DNA of 64,000 bases from the NCBI RefSeq assembly GCF_014200175.1, contig NZ_JACHBD010000018.1:1-64000 (forward strand). The letters run 5' to 3'. The position numbers were made by a program, and so were the translations under genes. Below the pieces are notes generated by a model, which saw nothing but the letters and a program-made list of their open reading frames with translations, was not told where the DNA came from and did no database searches. Source of the DNA: Rhizobium lentis. GTDB lineage: Bacteria > Pseudomonadota > Alphaproteobacteria > Rhizobiales > Rhizobiaceae. Of the stretch, positions 1 through 9,082 are shown piece after piece; position 1 is the first letter of the stretch, and each line of letters opens with the position of its first letter.

Positions 1-95
1 CAACGGCCATCCAAATAGCCAAATCGACGACCTGCTGCCGTGGACCTATGCCGCAAGGCACGAACTCAAAGCCGTGGCCTGAAAACAGCGCTTAC
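1..95 (+). mobile_element. right end of an IS66-family insertion sequence
   Basis: Bases 2-82 read as the last 26 codons of an IS66-type transposase (tnpC/DDE protein). The tail NGHPNSQIDDLLPWTYAARH followed by ELKAVA and a stop is typical of that family. The sequence then reaches GCTTAC at 90-95; IS66 elements commonly end in a TTAC-type terminus, so the element probably stops near 95. The rest lies outside the window. The element abuts the 3' side of the alcohol dehydrogenase gene, which suggests insertion at the edge of the catabolic island. The exact end is inferred. Confidence 0.75.
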
Positions 96-124
96 GGCTT
101 CGCTCCTATTCAATGAAGTGGGAA

Positions 125-1240
125 TCAGGCTGACTTCCGCGGACGTAGAACAGGCTTCAGTACTTTGCCGCTCTCCGAGGCCGCACAAGCTTCGTTGATT
201 TCGTCGAGGTCATAGAACTCGATAAGCTTGTCGAAGGGGAATCGTCCCTGCTTCCACAACTCGATGAGCTGAGGAATGAAGGTGTCAGGTACACTTTCTC
301 CTTCAATCACCCCGCGAATGGTGCGCCCAAAAAGAATACTGTTCATGTCAAACGTCACTTCCGTGCCCAGAGCAGCGGCTCCGACCAGGGCGCAAACTCC
401 CGTTAGTCGTAAGCAATCTACGGCCTGTCGGAAAACTGCTGGGATAGAAGTACATTCGAGTGAATAGTGGACGCCTAGACCGCCGGTCAGGGCTTGTATG
501 GCTTTTACGGCATCTTCGTTGCGGCCGTTGACGACGTGGGTCGCGCCCAGCTCCTTCGCCAATGCCAGCCGCTCATCATTGACATCGACGGCTACGATCG
601 TCGTGCAGCCAACAACTTTGGCAGCCATAACGGCGGCGAGACCAACGGAGCCGGCCCCAAATATTGCGATGCTTGTCCCGGCAACAGGGCGAAGCGCATT
701 CATGACCGTGCCGGCGCCCGTTGAGATGCCACACCCCAAAGGGCCCATGATTTCCAACGGAACACTCTTATCGATCTTGACGACGTTGCGCTCCGTAGCA
801 AGTGCATGCGTGCCGAACGAAGACTGGCGGAAGAAACAACCGCTGACGCGCTCCCCGTTGCAGCAGCGATAAGGCGTCGAACCATCACTCCGGCCGCCGC
901 CAAAATTATAACCGAAGAATTCGAGGCAGTAGCCCGCCTCACCTTTTTGGCAGTTCTCACACTTGCCACATGAACCAAATGCTAGCACCACGTGATCGCC
1001 GGGCACCACTTTAGTTACGGCGGACCCGACCTTGAGCACAACGCCCGCACCTTCGTGTCCAAGGACAGCAGGCAACGGTGTCGGGTAATATTGGTCTCGA
1101 ACAACGATGTCGGTGTGACATACGCCAACTCCGACGACTTCGATCACAACCTCATCGGGTCGCGGATCTTCGAGTTCCAGTTTTGTAATTTCGAACGGCT
1201 GCGATTTGCCTCTTACGACGGCGGATGTGCACTCGAACAT
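125..1240 (-). CDS. zinc-dependent aryl/benzyl-alcohol dehydrogenase (MDR family)
   Basis: This 371-residue medium-chain dehydrogenase probably oxidises an alcohol to an aldehyde with NAD(P)+. The catalytic zinc ligands are visible as Cys in GVGVCHTD, His-Glu in LGHEGAG and Cys in GPLGCGIST. The four-cysteine structural zinc loop is CGKCENCQKGEAGYC. The nucleotide-binding glycine motif is GAGSVG. The overall pattern resembles XylB-type aryl-alcohol dehydrogenases, which fits the neighbouring CoA-ligase and dehydrogenase genes. The ATG at 1240 is preceded by a GAGAGAGG Shine-Dalgarno sequence. The gene is separated from xdhC by about 790 bases and probably has its own promoter. Substrate is not determinable. 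Confidence 0.9.
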   Translation of the reverse strand: MFECTSAVVRGKSQPFEITKLELEDPRPDEVVIEVVGVGVCHTDIVVRDQYYPTPLPAVLGHEGAGVVLKVGSAVTKVVPGDHVVLAFGSCGKCENCQKGEAGYCLEFFGYNFGGGRSDGSTPYRCCNGERVSGCFFRQSSFGTHALATERNVVKIDKSVPLEIMGPLGCGISTGAGTVMNALRPVAGTSIAIFGAGSVGLAAVMAAKVVGCTTIVAVDVNDERLALAKELGATHVVNGRNEDAVKAIQALTGGLGVHYSLECTSIPAVFRQAVDCLRLTGVCALVGAAALGTEVTFDMNSILFGRTIRGVIEGESVPDTFIPQLIELWKQGRFPFDKLIEFYDLDEINEACAASESGKVLKPVLRPRKSA

Positions 1241-2030
1241 GTTGCCTCTCTCCCAGTTGCAAACTCAATATCATTCCCGCGCACGACCCCTCCGCCGTGA
1301 TGAGAAAATGACGCTTTTCGCCGATAAAACGGGCAACCTCCCCCGTCTCCACCTCTGGCGAAACGCGCAGGCGGCATTTGCCTGATTGTCGGGCCTGAAG
1401 CGTCAAGAGAAGCTAGGTCACAAAGTTCAATAACGCAAGCGCCTAGAGAAAATTTGTTTAATCGCACTCGAATGCTTTGAAAGGCTGTCGCCGGCACCGA
1501 AGTGACGACAAAAGTGTCTTGTGCACCCACTTTGCGCGGAAATTGACGGTCGCAAATTCATCTTTGGAAATAGATTTCGCACTCCCTAAGTCCTTCATGC
1601 GCGCCTTCCAGAGTCCAATCAAGTTCATTAGCGCAATTGATTTAGCCGCTTTAGCAGCCAAACACGCTGTCATTTGCGGCCTGCTTCCTCTCTGCCGACA
1701 TTCACCTTGGCGGATCGGCCGAAGCAACACGGGGAATTGGACCTCCGTCCACGAAACGTGCAGAGCTGGCGCATGGGCACCGCCCAGCAACACAGTGGTG
1801 GATGAAGGCATCGTCAGGCTAGGAGACGACGCAGACATTGAGGTATGGAGTAGAACCGCGAGGGATCGCCCCCTTTAGGAGACCATGTTCGGGGCTCCGT
1901 GAGAGCTGTGACATAGAGCCCTGCACCGAAGTCGTCTCGCCCCAGCCTGCTACGACCGCTCGCCTATCATCAGCTTATCGGCGTGTTCTTCTTCAGGTAA
2001 TATTTCGCCAGGCGACGGTATTTGACCAGT
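1241..2030. other. 790-base intergenic region, no recognised gene
   Basis: Open frames of 100-130 codons exist on both strands (for example 1458-1838 minus and 1477-1878 plus), but none resembles a known family or has a convincing ribosome-binding site. The stretch near the alcohol dehydrogenase start presumably holds its promoter. The rest may be decayed sequence between the two catabolic units. Confidence 0.4.
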
Positions 2031-3014
2031 CTAGAATTTGGTAGACATTCTCGCAGCCACGACGTCTGCGACAATCGACAATGCCAGAGAAGACGCACTT
2101 TTAGCTTTGCCGAAAATTCCGATCGGAGCTTTGATCCGGTCGATATCGGCCTCGCTATAGCCGTCGTCGGCCAGAGCCTTGATCCGCCTACCGTGTGTGT
2201 GCAAACTTCCCAAAGCTCCGATATAAAAGGCCCGGCTATCGAGCACGAGCCGCAAGTGCGGTATCTCCCGGTCAAGGTCGTGATAGAGCAATGCGACCGC
2301 GGTAAATGGATCGATCACCGACTCTAAAGAACTGGCCGTCATCTGTCCGTCGACGAGATGAATGTCGATGTGGGTGGCGCGCGCGACGTCTGCCGTTGCC
2401 GTCGCTTCGATCGAACGGCCAAAAACGAGCAATCTGGTGGTCGGTTGGTAGGCGATGACGAAATCTTCCCCACTCCACTGCGACACACCACGGAACCGAC
2501 GGTCGACGGATAGTCTCTCGGAGGCGGGACTATATCTGAGAGCCGTTTCCCGTCTTAGCTCGAGTTCGCCGATCACCTCCTCCAATTCTTTAACGCTCTG
2601 CAGCCGGTGGATAGCGAGATTGATCCCTCCTCCGCACGGAAGAACGATATCAAAAAACCGCGACCCTTCGCCGAGCCGCAGGAAGCGATCATGTCCGTTT
2701 TCCAAGGCCTCCAATGCTTCTGCTGCAACGGCGTTCTCTGTACAGCCGCCAGAAACGAAGCCGCAATAGAGTCCATCCGCCCTGACGACCATTTGCGAGC
2801 CGAGCGGACGTGCCGAGCCGCCGTGGATCTCGACCAAGGTTACCAGGGCGGTCGCTATCCCCGCCTTGACCGAGGCGCGAGCATAACGCAGAATTTCAAG
2901 AGGCTCGTCTGTCGAGAGGCCTATCGCGGGGACAACAGGGTCCGTCATCGGGTCTCGCACCGCCATGGCTTCCTCCAGCGATAGGTCACATTTCTCTCCT
3001 AACGAGACGCTCAC
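2031..3014 (-). CDS. XdhC/CoxI-family molybdenum hydroxylase maturation protein
   Basis: The 327-residue product matches XdhC/CoxI proteins, which bind and sulfurate the molybdenum cofactor and deliver it to xanthine-dehydrogenase-type enzymes. The N-terminal domain has the family pattern around VTLVEIHGGSARPLGSQMVV and a conserved Cys in the GFVSGGCTEN segment. The C-terminal Rossmann-like domain carries FYIGALGS and IKAPIG. The GTG start overlaps the adk stop (GTGA), implying translational coupling; an in-frame ATG lies at codon 18. It is the last gene of the minus-strand operon, and its likely client is the coxMSL enzyme at 15822-20327. It could alternatively serve another Mo-enzyme elsewhere. 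Confidence 0.85.
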   Translation of the reverse strand: MSVSLGEKCDLSLEEAMAVRDPMTDPVVPAIGLSTDEPLEILRYARASVKAGIATALVTLVEIHGGSARPLGSQMVVRADGLYCGFVSGGCTENAVAAEALEALENGHDRFLRLGEGSRFFDIVLPCGGGINLAIHRLQSVKELEEVIGELELRRETALRYSPASERLSVDRRFRGVSQWSGEDFVIAYQPTTRLLVFGRSIEATATADVARATHIDIHLVDGQMTASSLESVIDPFTAVALLYHDLDREIPHLRLVLDSRAFYIGALGSLHTHGRRIKALADDGYSEADIDRIKAPIGIFGKAKSASSLALSIVADVVAARMSTKF

Positions 3015-3595
3015 CCGCCTATGGTCGAAGCGATGGCGGCAGCGACCGTCTCGACGTCCTGCCTTGCGTCGATCCAGCGCAGAAGTCCGCGTTGTTCGTA
3101 AAATGGTGACAACTGCGCCGTTGCGCGGACAAACTCGTCTACCCTTCGCCTTAACACTTCCGGATTGTCATCCGAGCGGCTGCTTCCTCCAGCCTCCCGT
3201 GACTGCTCCGCCCGTGCCTTGATGCGAGCTACAAGCAGTTCGAGAGGAATATCAAAGAGAATCACGTGATCCAGTGGCAGATTTTTCTCGCCAAGATGTG
3301 CCTCTAGTGCGCCTGCTTGTGCGACCGTGCGCGGAAAACCATCGAGGATGTAGCCAGCCCGGCCGGCAGCATTTTCAAGGCCTTCTTCCACCAGACCTAT
3401 GACGACTTCGTCCGGCACCAGCCTGCCCGAATCGACGGCGGCTTTCGCCTGAACGCCGAGGGCGCTTTGTGCCTTGATCGCGTCGCGAAGCAGTTCACCG
3501 GTCGAGATATGCAACAAGCCTCGCTCCCGTATAAGCCGTTCCGCCTGGGTCCCCTTCCCAGCTCCGGGCGGGCCAATGAAAACAAGTCTCGTCAT
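3011..3595 (-). CDS. adk: adenylate kinase (accessory copy)
   Basis: The protein has 194 residues, the usual length for alphaproteobacterial short-LID adenylate kinases. It shows the P-loop GPPGAGKGT at residues 7-15, the AMP-binding ILDGFPRT segment near 85-90, and the LID arginine/aspartate pattern SDDNPEVLRRR. It catalyses ATP + AMP to 2 ADP in the cytoplasm. The gene lies 3 bases downstream of the semialdehyde dehydrogenase gene and overlaps xdhC. An acyl-CoA ligase that releases AMP is in the same operon, so local AMP recycling is a plausible role (inference). The housekeeping adk normally sits beside secY, so this is probably a second copy. Confidence 0.92.
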   Translation of the reverse strand: MTRLVFIGPPGAGKGTQAERLIRERGLLHISTGELLRDAIKAQSALGVQAKAAVDSGRLVPDEVVIGLVEEGLENAAGRAGYILDGFPRTVAQAGALEAHLGEKNLPLDHVILFDIPLELLVARIKARAEQSREAGGSSRSDDNPEVLRRRVDEFVRATAQLSPFYEQRGLLRWIDARQDVETVAAAIASTIGG

Positions 3596-3598
3596 TCT

Positions 3599-5056
3599 TC
3601 AGACCCCCATGCACAGATATTTGATCTCGAGATAGTCATCCATTCCGTACTTGGACCCCTCGCGACCGTTTCCGCTCTCCTTAACGCCCCCGAACGGCGC
3701 GACCTCGGTCGAGATCAGCCCTTCGTTGATGCCCACGATGCCGGCCTCAAGCGCCTCTGCGACCCGCCAGATCCTGGAAATGTCACGGCCGTAGAAATAG
3801 GCGGCAAGCCCGAATTGAGTTTTGTTGGCAAGCTCGATTGCTTCGCTTTCAGTTTCAAAACGGAAAATCGGCGCGACCGGCCCGAAAATCTCCTCGCCGA
3901 AGATCTGGGATTTCGGCGAGACGTCGGCGATCACCGTCGGCTGGTAAAAGTTGTGGCCTAGCGCATGCCGGCCGCCGCCCACAACCACTCTGCCGCCGTG
4001 GCTGATGGCATCCGACACAAGCTCCTCGACCTTTGCGACCGCCTTCCCGTCGATCAGTGGGCCGATCTGCACACCGGACGCAAATCCATCGCCCACGCTC
4101 AATTGGGATACGGCTTCCGATAGCTGAGCCACGAACGTGTCGTATATGCTGCTCTGGACGAGAAAACGGTTGGCGCAGACACAAGTCTGGCCGGCGTTGC
4201 GGTATTTCGAGGCGATCGCGCCTTTGACGGCGGCCCCCACGTCGGCGTCGTCGAAGACGATGAAAGGCGCGTTTCCGCCAAGCTCCATCGAGGTCCGCTT
4301 CACGGTTGCCGCGCACTGGACCATCAGGACCTTGCCGATTTCAGTCGAACCGGTGAAGCTGAGCTTGCGGACGATCGGGTTAGAGGTCAGCTCCCCGCCG
4401 ATGTCTCCGGCCGACCCCGTCACACAGGAGAGCACGCCCTTCGGTACCCCTGCGCGCTCGGCAAGAACACACAACGCCAGCGCCGAGAGCGGCGTCTGGC
4501 TTGCCGGCTTGATGATCATGGTGCAGCCTGCCGCCAGAGCTGGCCCGACTTTCCGAGCGATCATCGCTGCCGGGAAATTCCAGGGCGTGATCGCCGCGCA
4601 AACCCCGATCGGCTGTTTGATGACGACAATACGCTTGTCGGACATCGGCGCCGGAATCGTATCGCCGTAGACACGCTTAGCCTCTTCTCCAAACCATTCG
4701 ATGTACGATGCCGCATAGGCGATCTCGCCACGGGCCTCAGGAAGTGGCTTGCCCTGCTCGGCCGTCATGATGGCGGCAAGGTCGTCCTGGTTTTCGATCA
4801 GTAGCTCGAACCAATTCCGCAGGACGGCAGCGCGTTGCTTTCCGGAAAGCGCCTTCCATCCGGACTGCGCTTGTTCGGCACTCTCGATGGCGCGCTGCGT
4901 TTCACCGGCCCCCATTCGGGGAACGCTTGCAACAACGGAACCGTCAGCGGGATTGGTGACGTCGATGACTCGACCGTCGTCGGCGTCGCGCCATTCCCCG
5001 CTGATGAAGCACTGACTGCGCAGCAGCGATGGATCTTTGAGAGTGGGAACTGCCAT
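3599..5056 (-). CDS. NAD(P)-dependent succinate-semialdehyde dehydrogenase-like aldehyde dehydrogenase
   Basis: This 485-residue ALDH-superfamily enzyme oxidises an aldehyde, likely a short semialdehyde, to the acid. Visible motifs are TPWNFP, the cofactor site FTGSTEIGK, the catalytic Glu in MELGGNAP and the catalytic Cys in GQTCVCANR. The C-terminal EIFGPVAP and PFGGVKESG motifs are typical of GabD/SSADH proteins. The start is set at the ATG at 5056, which has an AAGGAT ribosome-binding site; an in-frame TTG at 5080 is less likely. With the iron-dependent alcohol dehydrogenase two genes upstream and the lactonase at 17179, it matches BlcA/AttK function. Exact substrate is inferred. Confidence 0.88.
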   Translation of the reverse strand: MAVPTLKDPSLLRSQCFISGEWRDADDGRVIDVTNPADGSVVASVPRMGAGETQRAIESAEQAQSGWKALSGKQRAAVLRNWFELLIENQDDLAAIMTAEQGKPLPEARGEIAYAASYIEWFGEEAKRVYGDTIPAPMSDKRIVVIKQPIGVCAAITPWNFPAAMIARKVGPALAAGCTMIIKPASQTPLSALALCVLAERAGVPKGVLSCVTGSAGDIGGELTSNPIVRKLSFTGSTEIGKVLMVQCAATVKRTSMELGGNAPFIVFDDADVGAAVKGAIASKYRNAGQTCVCANRFLVQSSIYDTFVAQLSEAVSQLSVGDGFASGVQIGPLIDGKAVAKVEELVSDAISHGGRVVVGGGRHALGHNFYQPTVIADVSPKSQIFGEEIFGPVAPIFRFETESEAIELANKTQFGLAAYFYGRDISRIWRVAEALEAGIVGINEGLISTEVAPFGGVKESGNGREGSKYGMDDYLEIKYLCMGV

Positions 5057-5080
5057 GGGGTTATCCTTATTTGAACGCAA

Positions 5081-5524
5081 TCATGCTTCGACCAGAAGCG
5101 GCTCAAGCAGCTCCCTGGCTTTCCCGCCAAACGGAACCGGTCGGCGCGACAGGCGGTCGACGTTGACATGGATGAAGAATCCTTCGGCCGCGGCGACGTC
5201 TTCGTCGTTACGGAACAGGCCGATCTCGTAGCGAACCGACGAACTGCCTAGCCTCGCCACCCGAATGCCTGCCGTCACCTGATCGGGAAAGGTCATTTCG
5301 GCATAGTAGCGGCAGCCCGTCTCCACGACGAGAAACACCTCGGCGCCGCCCTTGATGTCGAGCACGCCGTTCTCGATGAGAAAGGCATTCACCGCCGTAT
5401 CGAACAGGCTGTAATGCACAACATTGTTCATATGCCCGTAAGTGTCGTTGTCGGACCAGCGCAGGCCGACTTCACGGAAAACCTTGTAGGCCGAGCGGCT
5501 CGAAGGGGTTGCACGCTCCGCCAT
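5081..5524 (-). CDS. hotdog-fold acyl-CoA thioesterase (4HBT/YbgC type)
   Basis: This protein of about 147 residues has the 4-hydroxybenzoyl-CoA thioesterase signature near its N-terminus: WSDNDTYGHMNNVVHYSLFD, with the catalytic Asp and the GHxNN motif. It is expected to hydrolyse an acyl-CoA to free acid and CoA, in line with the acyl-CoA ligase and crotonase genes of the same operon. The ATG at 5524 overlaps the preceding stop as TGATG, indicating coupling; a GTG one codon earlier is also possible. It sits 24 bases before the semialdehyde dehydrogenase start. The substrate chain cannot be read from the sequence. Confidence 0.85.
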   Translation of the reverse strand: MAERATPSSRSAYKVFREVGLRWSDNDTYGHMNNVVHYSLFDTAVNAFLIENGVLDIKGGAEVFLVVETGCRYYAEMTFPDQVTAGIRVARLGSSSVRYEIGLFRNDEDVAAAEGFFIHVNVDRLSRRPVPFGGKARELLEPLLVEA

Positions 5525-6684
5525 CACCAGGCCGCCCTGTAGATCGAAAGCGCATCCGCCTCATTGACCTCGCGAGGATTGTTGACGAGCAGGCGCGTTT
5601 GCTTCATCGCGTCGCGCGCCATGCCCGCCAGATGCTCCTCGCCAATGCCGACATCGCGAAGCCTGGGCTGGAGGCCGAGCTTCGTGGATAGACCGGCAAG
5701 CTTTTCGATGAATGCGGTGCAGCGTCCCTGCGCCCCCTGCTCCAAGGCAAGCTCCGGAAACGCATCCGCCGCGATTTCCGCATAGACCGAAGCGGCGTCC
5801 GGTGCATTGAACCGCAGGACATGCGGCAGAACGAGCGCGTTAGAGAGGCCGTGGGGAATGTGGAAAGTCCCGCCAATCGGATATGCCAGCGCATGCACGG
5901 CAGCGACCGGGGAATTCGCAAAAGCCTGGCCGGCAAGCATCGAGCCGAGCAGCATCGCACCGCGCGCGGCACGGTCCTTGCCATCGAAAACGGCGGTTTC
6001 GATATTGGCGCCAAGAAGTTGGAGCGCCTGCCTCGCCAGCATTTTCGACAGCGGATTGTTGTTCGCGCTCTTCGAGGCATAGGCTTCGATCGCGTGGACC
6101 ATGGCGTCGACGCCGGTAGCTGCGGTGATATCGGCGGGAAGCCCGACGGTCAGGTCTGCATCGAGAATGGCGATATCGGGCAGGATGATCGGCGACGACA
6201 CACCGCGCTTCTCGTCGCCGCCGACGGTGATGATCGAAACCGAGGTGACCTCGGATCCGGTCCCGGCAGTGGTCGGCACAAGGACCAGAGGCAGGCGAGG
6301 CCCCTTCGCGTTGCCGACTCCCCAGGCCTCATCGATAGCCTCGCCCGACCCGTAGAGAAGAGCCACGACCTTGGCAACGTCAAGCGAAGACCCGCCGCCG
6401 AAGCCGATAATGCCGGTAACACCCGCAGCCCTCGCCATGTCGGATGCTGCCATCACGGTCGCAAGCGACGGATCGGCTTCGACGCTGTCGAAGACGGCCA
6501 CCTCGATACCCGAGGCTGCAAGCGAGACTAGAGCCGGATCGCAAAGCCCGAGCCTGCGCAGACCGGCGTCGGTCACGAACAGGATGCGCTCACCCAGCTT
6601 CTTCTTGACGATGTCGCCGATCCCGGCGGCTGCACCCGGCCGGAAAACGATCTGCGGCGTTGTGGTGAATATGAAAGGGTTCAT
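5524..6684 (-). CDS. iron-containing alcohol dehydrogenase (Fe-ADH, group III)
   Basis: The 386-residue product belongs to the Fe-ADH family, which includes 4-hydroxybutyrate dehydrogenase and maleylacetate reductase. It carries the cofactor motif GFGGGSSLDVAK near residue 90. Candidate metal ligands occur in DAMVHAIEAY and HIPHGLSNALVLPH. The ATG at 6684 is preceded by AGAGGAG; an in-frame GTG at 6711 is rejected. The gene is tightly packed between the acyl-CoA ligase and thioesterase genes. By analogy with AttL/BlcB it may oxidise a hydroxyacid such as 4-hydroxybutyrate to the semialdehyde used by the next dehydrogenase. That pairing is inference. Confidence 0.87.
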   Translation of the reverse strand: MNPFIFTTTPQIVFRPGAAAGIGDIVKKKLGERILFVTDAGLRRLGLCDPALVSLAASGIEVAVFDSVEADPSLATVMAASDMARAAGVTGIIGFGGGSSLDVAKVVALLYGSGEAIDEAWGVGNAKGPRLPLVLVPTTAGTGSEVTSVSIITVGGDEKRGVSSPIILPDIAILDADLTVGLPADITAATGVDAMVHAIEAYASKSANNNPLSKMLARQALQLLGANIETAVFDGKDRAARGAMLLGSMLAGQAFANSPVAAVHALAYPIGGTFHIPHGLSNALVLPHVLRFNAPDAASVYAEIAADAFPELALEQGAQGRCTAFIEKLAGLSTKLGLQPRLRDVGIGEEHLAGMARDAMKQTRLLVNNPREVNEADALSIYRAAW

Positions 6685-6707
6685 GCAAATCTCCTCTGTC
6701 ACTTCCC

Positions 6708-8237
6708 TCACCCGACGGGCAGGCTGTCGCGCAGCTTCACGCGCAGGATCTTGCCGGATCCCGTCCGAGGTATTTCGTCGACGATGTAGATGCGATCGGG
6801 GACCTTGTAGGCAGACAGGCGCTCCTTGCAGTGGGTAAGGAGGGCTGCCTGATCGAAAGCCTCGGCATCCTTGAGAACGACACAGGCTACCGGAACCTCG
6901 CCGAGCATCGTATGGGGCATGCCGATGACGGCGCAGTCTATGACGGCGTGATCGAGCAGGATCGTCTCCTCGACCTCGGCTGGCGCGATGTTCTGCCCGC
7001 CGCGAATGATCAACTCCTTCAGGCGGCCGGTGATCGTCAGGAAACCGTTCGCATCGGCCTTGGCGAGATCGCCTGTGCGATACCAGCCGTCGACGACGGC
7101 TTTCTGGGTCTCCTGTGGTTTGTTGTGATAACCCTGCATGAGGTTCGGCCCCTTGCAGATCAGCTCGCCCTCGCTGCCGACCGGAACGTCGAGGCCGGTT
7201 TTAGGATCGACCAGCCGGACTGTGACCCCGGGAAGCGGAAGGCCGCAGGAACCTGACACGCGCCAGCGGCCGGGCCAGTTCATGGTCACCATCGTGGAAG
7301 TCTCGGTAATGCCGTAGCCGTCGAGCAGGGCGACGCCGAAGAATTCCTCGAAGTCGTTGTTTAGAGTGCCGGGAAGGATGGCACCCGCCGACACACAAAG
7401 CCTAACCGACGACAGCAGTTTCTCGCCGCTTGTTTGGCATGCGGAGAGGAAATAGTGGAAGACGGTCGGCACGCCGGGCATGAATGTGAAGCGTCCCGAC
7501 CGTAGCAGTTCGGTCGCCTGCGTGGTCGAGAATTTCTCCATGATGTATTCGCTGGCGCCAAGCGCGATGATGGAGAGGACCGCGATGTTGAGCGCATAGG
7601 AATGATAGAGCGGAAGCGAATTGAGGACGACGTCGTTCTCGTTCATCCCCGCGATCGGCGCCCAGCAGGCGGCCGTCACCCACAGCATGGATCGCGTCGA
7701 GAGAAGCACGCCCTTGGGCCGGCCGGTCGTTCCCGACGTGTAGACGATATAGGCCGGCCGATCGACATCCCGGTCGTCCTCGAAATCGGACGACTGCCGC
7801 CGCTCCATCGCTGAAAATCCGGAGGCCGGGTCTGCATCGATCACGAGGACAGGCCCCTTGACCCGCCACAAGACCGCGTCCGCCATCGTCCGTTTCTCCG
7901 GCTGGGTGACGAGCACCGTGCATCCGGCGTCGGTGATGCGGTATGCAAGCTCGGCTTCGGTGGATTCGATACTGACCGGTACGCAGATGCCGCCGGCGCG
8001 CACGACGGCGAGGCAGGCGACCACCCAGTTGACGGAGTTCGGCAGGAAGATTGCGACGGCCTGCCCTTCCCGAAGGCCACCAGCGACGAGGTAGGAAGCC
8101 AGGGCTTCCGTCTCCGTATCGAGCTGCGGATAGGAAACCGAACGCATCCTGTCCTCGAACGCCATTTTTTCAGGATAAAGGCGCGCATTTCGCCGAAGGA
8201 TTTCGCCGACGGGCGCGATCAAATCGTAACGTATCAT
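6708..8237 (-). CDS. AMP-forming acyl-CoA ligase
   Basis: This 509-residue ANL-superfamily enzyme activates a carboxylic acid to its CoA thioester with release of AMP and PPi. Core motifs are present in order: YTSGTTGRPKGV (A3), YGITETST (A5), YRTGDLAK (A7), GRLKELIIRGGQNI (A8) and PRTGSGKILR containing the catalytic Lys (A10). The ATG at 8237 has a GGAGGAG Shine-Dalgarno; an upstream in-frame start at 8273 is unlikely. It probably acts on the compound imported by the Liv-type transporter or a product of the molybdenum hydroxylase. The sequence does not distinguish aromatic from aliphatic substrates. Confidence 0.9.
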   Translation of the reverse strand: MIRYDLIAPVGEILRRNARLYPEKMAFEDRMRSVSYPQLDTETEALASYLVAGGLREGQAVAIFLPNSVNWVVACLAVVRAGGICVPVSIESTEAELAYRITDAGCTVLVTQPEKRTMADAVLWRVKGPVLVIDADPASGFSAMERRQSSDFEDDRDVDRPAYIVYTSGTTGRPKGVLLSTRSMLWVTAACWAPIAGMNENDVVLNSLPLYHSYALNIAVLSIIALGASEYIMEKFSTTQATELLRSGRFTFMPGVPTVFHYFLSACQTSGEKLLSSVRLCVSAGAILPGTLNNDFEEFFGVALLDGYGITETSTMVTMNWPGRWRVSGSCGLPLPGVTVRLVDPKTGLDVPVGSEGELICKGPNLMQGYHNKPQETQKAVVDGWYRTGDLAKADANGFLTITGRLKELIIRGGQNIAPAEVEETILLDHAVIDCAVIGMPHTMLGEVPVACVVLKDAEAFDQAALLTHCKERLSAYKVPDRIYIVDEIPRTGSGKILRVKLRDSLPVG

Positions 8238-8260
8238 CTTGGCTCCTCCCAATCCTCCCG

Positions 8261-9016
8261 TTAGACCATGCAAAAGCCGCCGTTGACACTGATCACCTGG
8301 CCCGTCACCCAGGACGATGTCTCGGAAGCGAGGAAGGTGACCATTGGGGCGATATCGTCGGGCCGGCCGATACGGCGCAACGGATAGGCCTTGACGATCT
8401 TCTCCCGGTTCTTCTCGAGGAATTCCGGATCCGAATGGGAAGTCTCGATCAGGCCGAGGGAAACCGTGTTGACGGTGACGTTGTTGCGGCCGAATTCCCG
8501 GGCCAGCGACTTGCCGAGCGCGATCGTGCCGCCGCGCGCGGCGGCGGCAAGCGCAAGGTTGGCTTCGCCGATGCGGGAGCTGTCGCCGACGAGATTGATG
8601 ATGCGGCCGGAGTTCTGCGCGATCATCAGCGGCGCCACCTCATGGCAACAATTGATCGCGCCGTAGAGACACACGTCGATCTGCTGCTTCCAGTCTTGCG
8701 GGGTCGAGTCCACGAACGGCTGGTACTTCACGTAACCGGCATTGTTGACGAGAATGTCGACCGTGCCAAAGTCCGCCGTAACGGCGGCGATCATCGCCTT
8801 GACCTGGGCATTGTCGCTGATGTCCGCCTGGTAGGCTTTTGCCTTTCCACCGCCCGCCTCGATGGATGTGACAACGGCCTCAGCTTCGTCCCTGGAACGG
8901 CTGTAGTTCACCGCGACGACGGCGCCTTCGGCAGCGAGAGCGCGTGCGATATCGCCTCCGATATCCCGGCCACCGCCCGTGACCAACGCCACCTTGCCCT
9001 TGAGATTGGTCTCCAT
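8261..9016 (-). CDS. SDR-family protein lacking the usual catalytic Tyr and Lys
   Basis: This 251-residue short-chain dehydrogenase fold has the cofactor motif TGGGRDIG near the N-terminus and the NNAG motif near residue 90, followed by a serine-rich NLVGDSSRIG segment. Where the family has YxxxK, the protein reads ANLALAAAARGG, so Tyr aligns with Ala and Lys with Arg. It may therefore bind NAD(P) without classical SDR catalysis, or use another mechanism. The ATG at 9016 has an AAGGAGA ribosome-binding site. It lies between the acyl-CoA ligase and crotonase genes, where a beta-hydroxyacyl-CoA dehydrogenase would be expected. Confidence 0.85.
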   Translation of the reverse strand: METNLKGKVALVTGGGRDIGGDIARALAAEGAVVAVNYSRSRDEAEAVVTSIEAGGGKAKAYQADISDNAQVKAMIAAVTADFGTVDILVNNAGYVKYQPFVDSTPQDWKQQIDVCLYGAINCCHEVAPLMIAQNSGRIINLVGDSSRIGEANLALAAAARGGTIALGKSLAREFGRNNVTVNTVSLGLIETSHSDPEFLEKNREKIVKAYPLRRIGRPDDIAPMVTFLASETSSWVTGQVISVNGGFCMV

Positions 9017-9082
9017 TGCATTGTCTCCTTGATACTTGAATTGCTGCCTTCGCAGCGAATTGGTGAATGAGGCCAAAAACTG

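Noticed and set aside
1458..1878. Opposing open frames of 126-133 codons in the 1241-2030 gap
   Set aside because: No recognisable domain, no good ribosome-binding site, and mutually overlapping on opposite strands.
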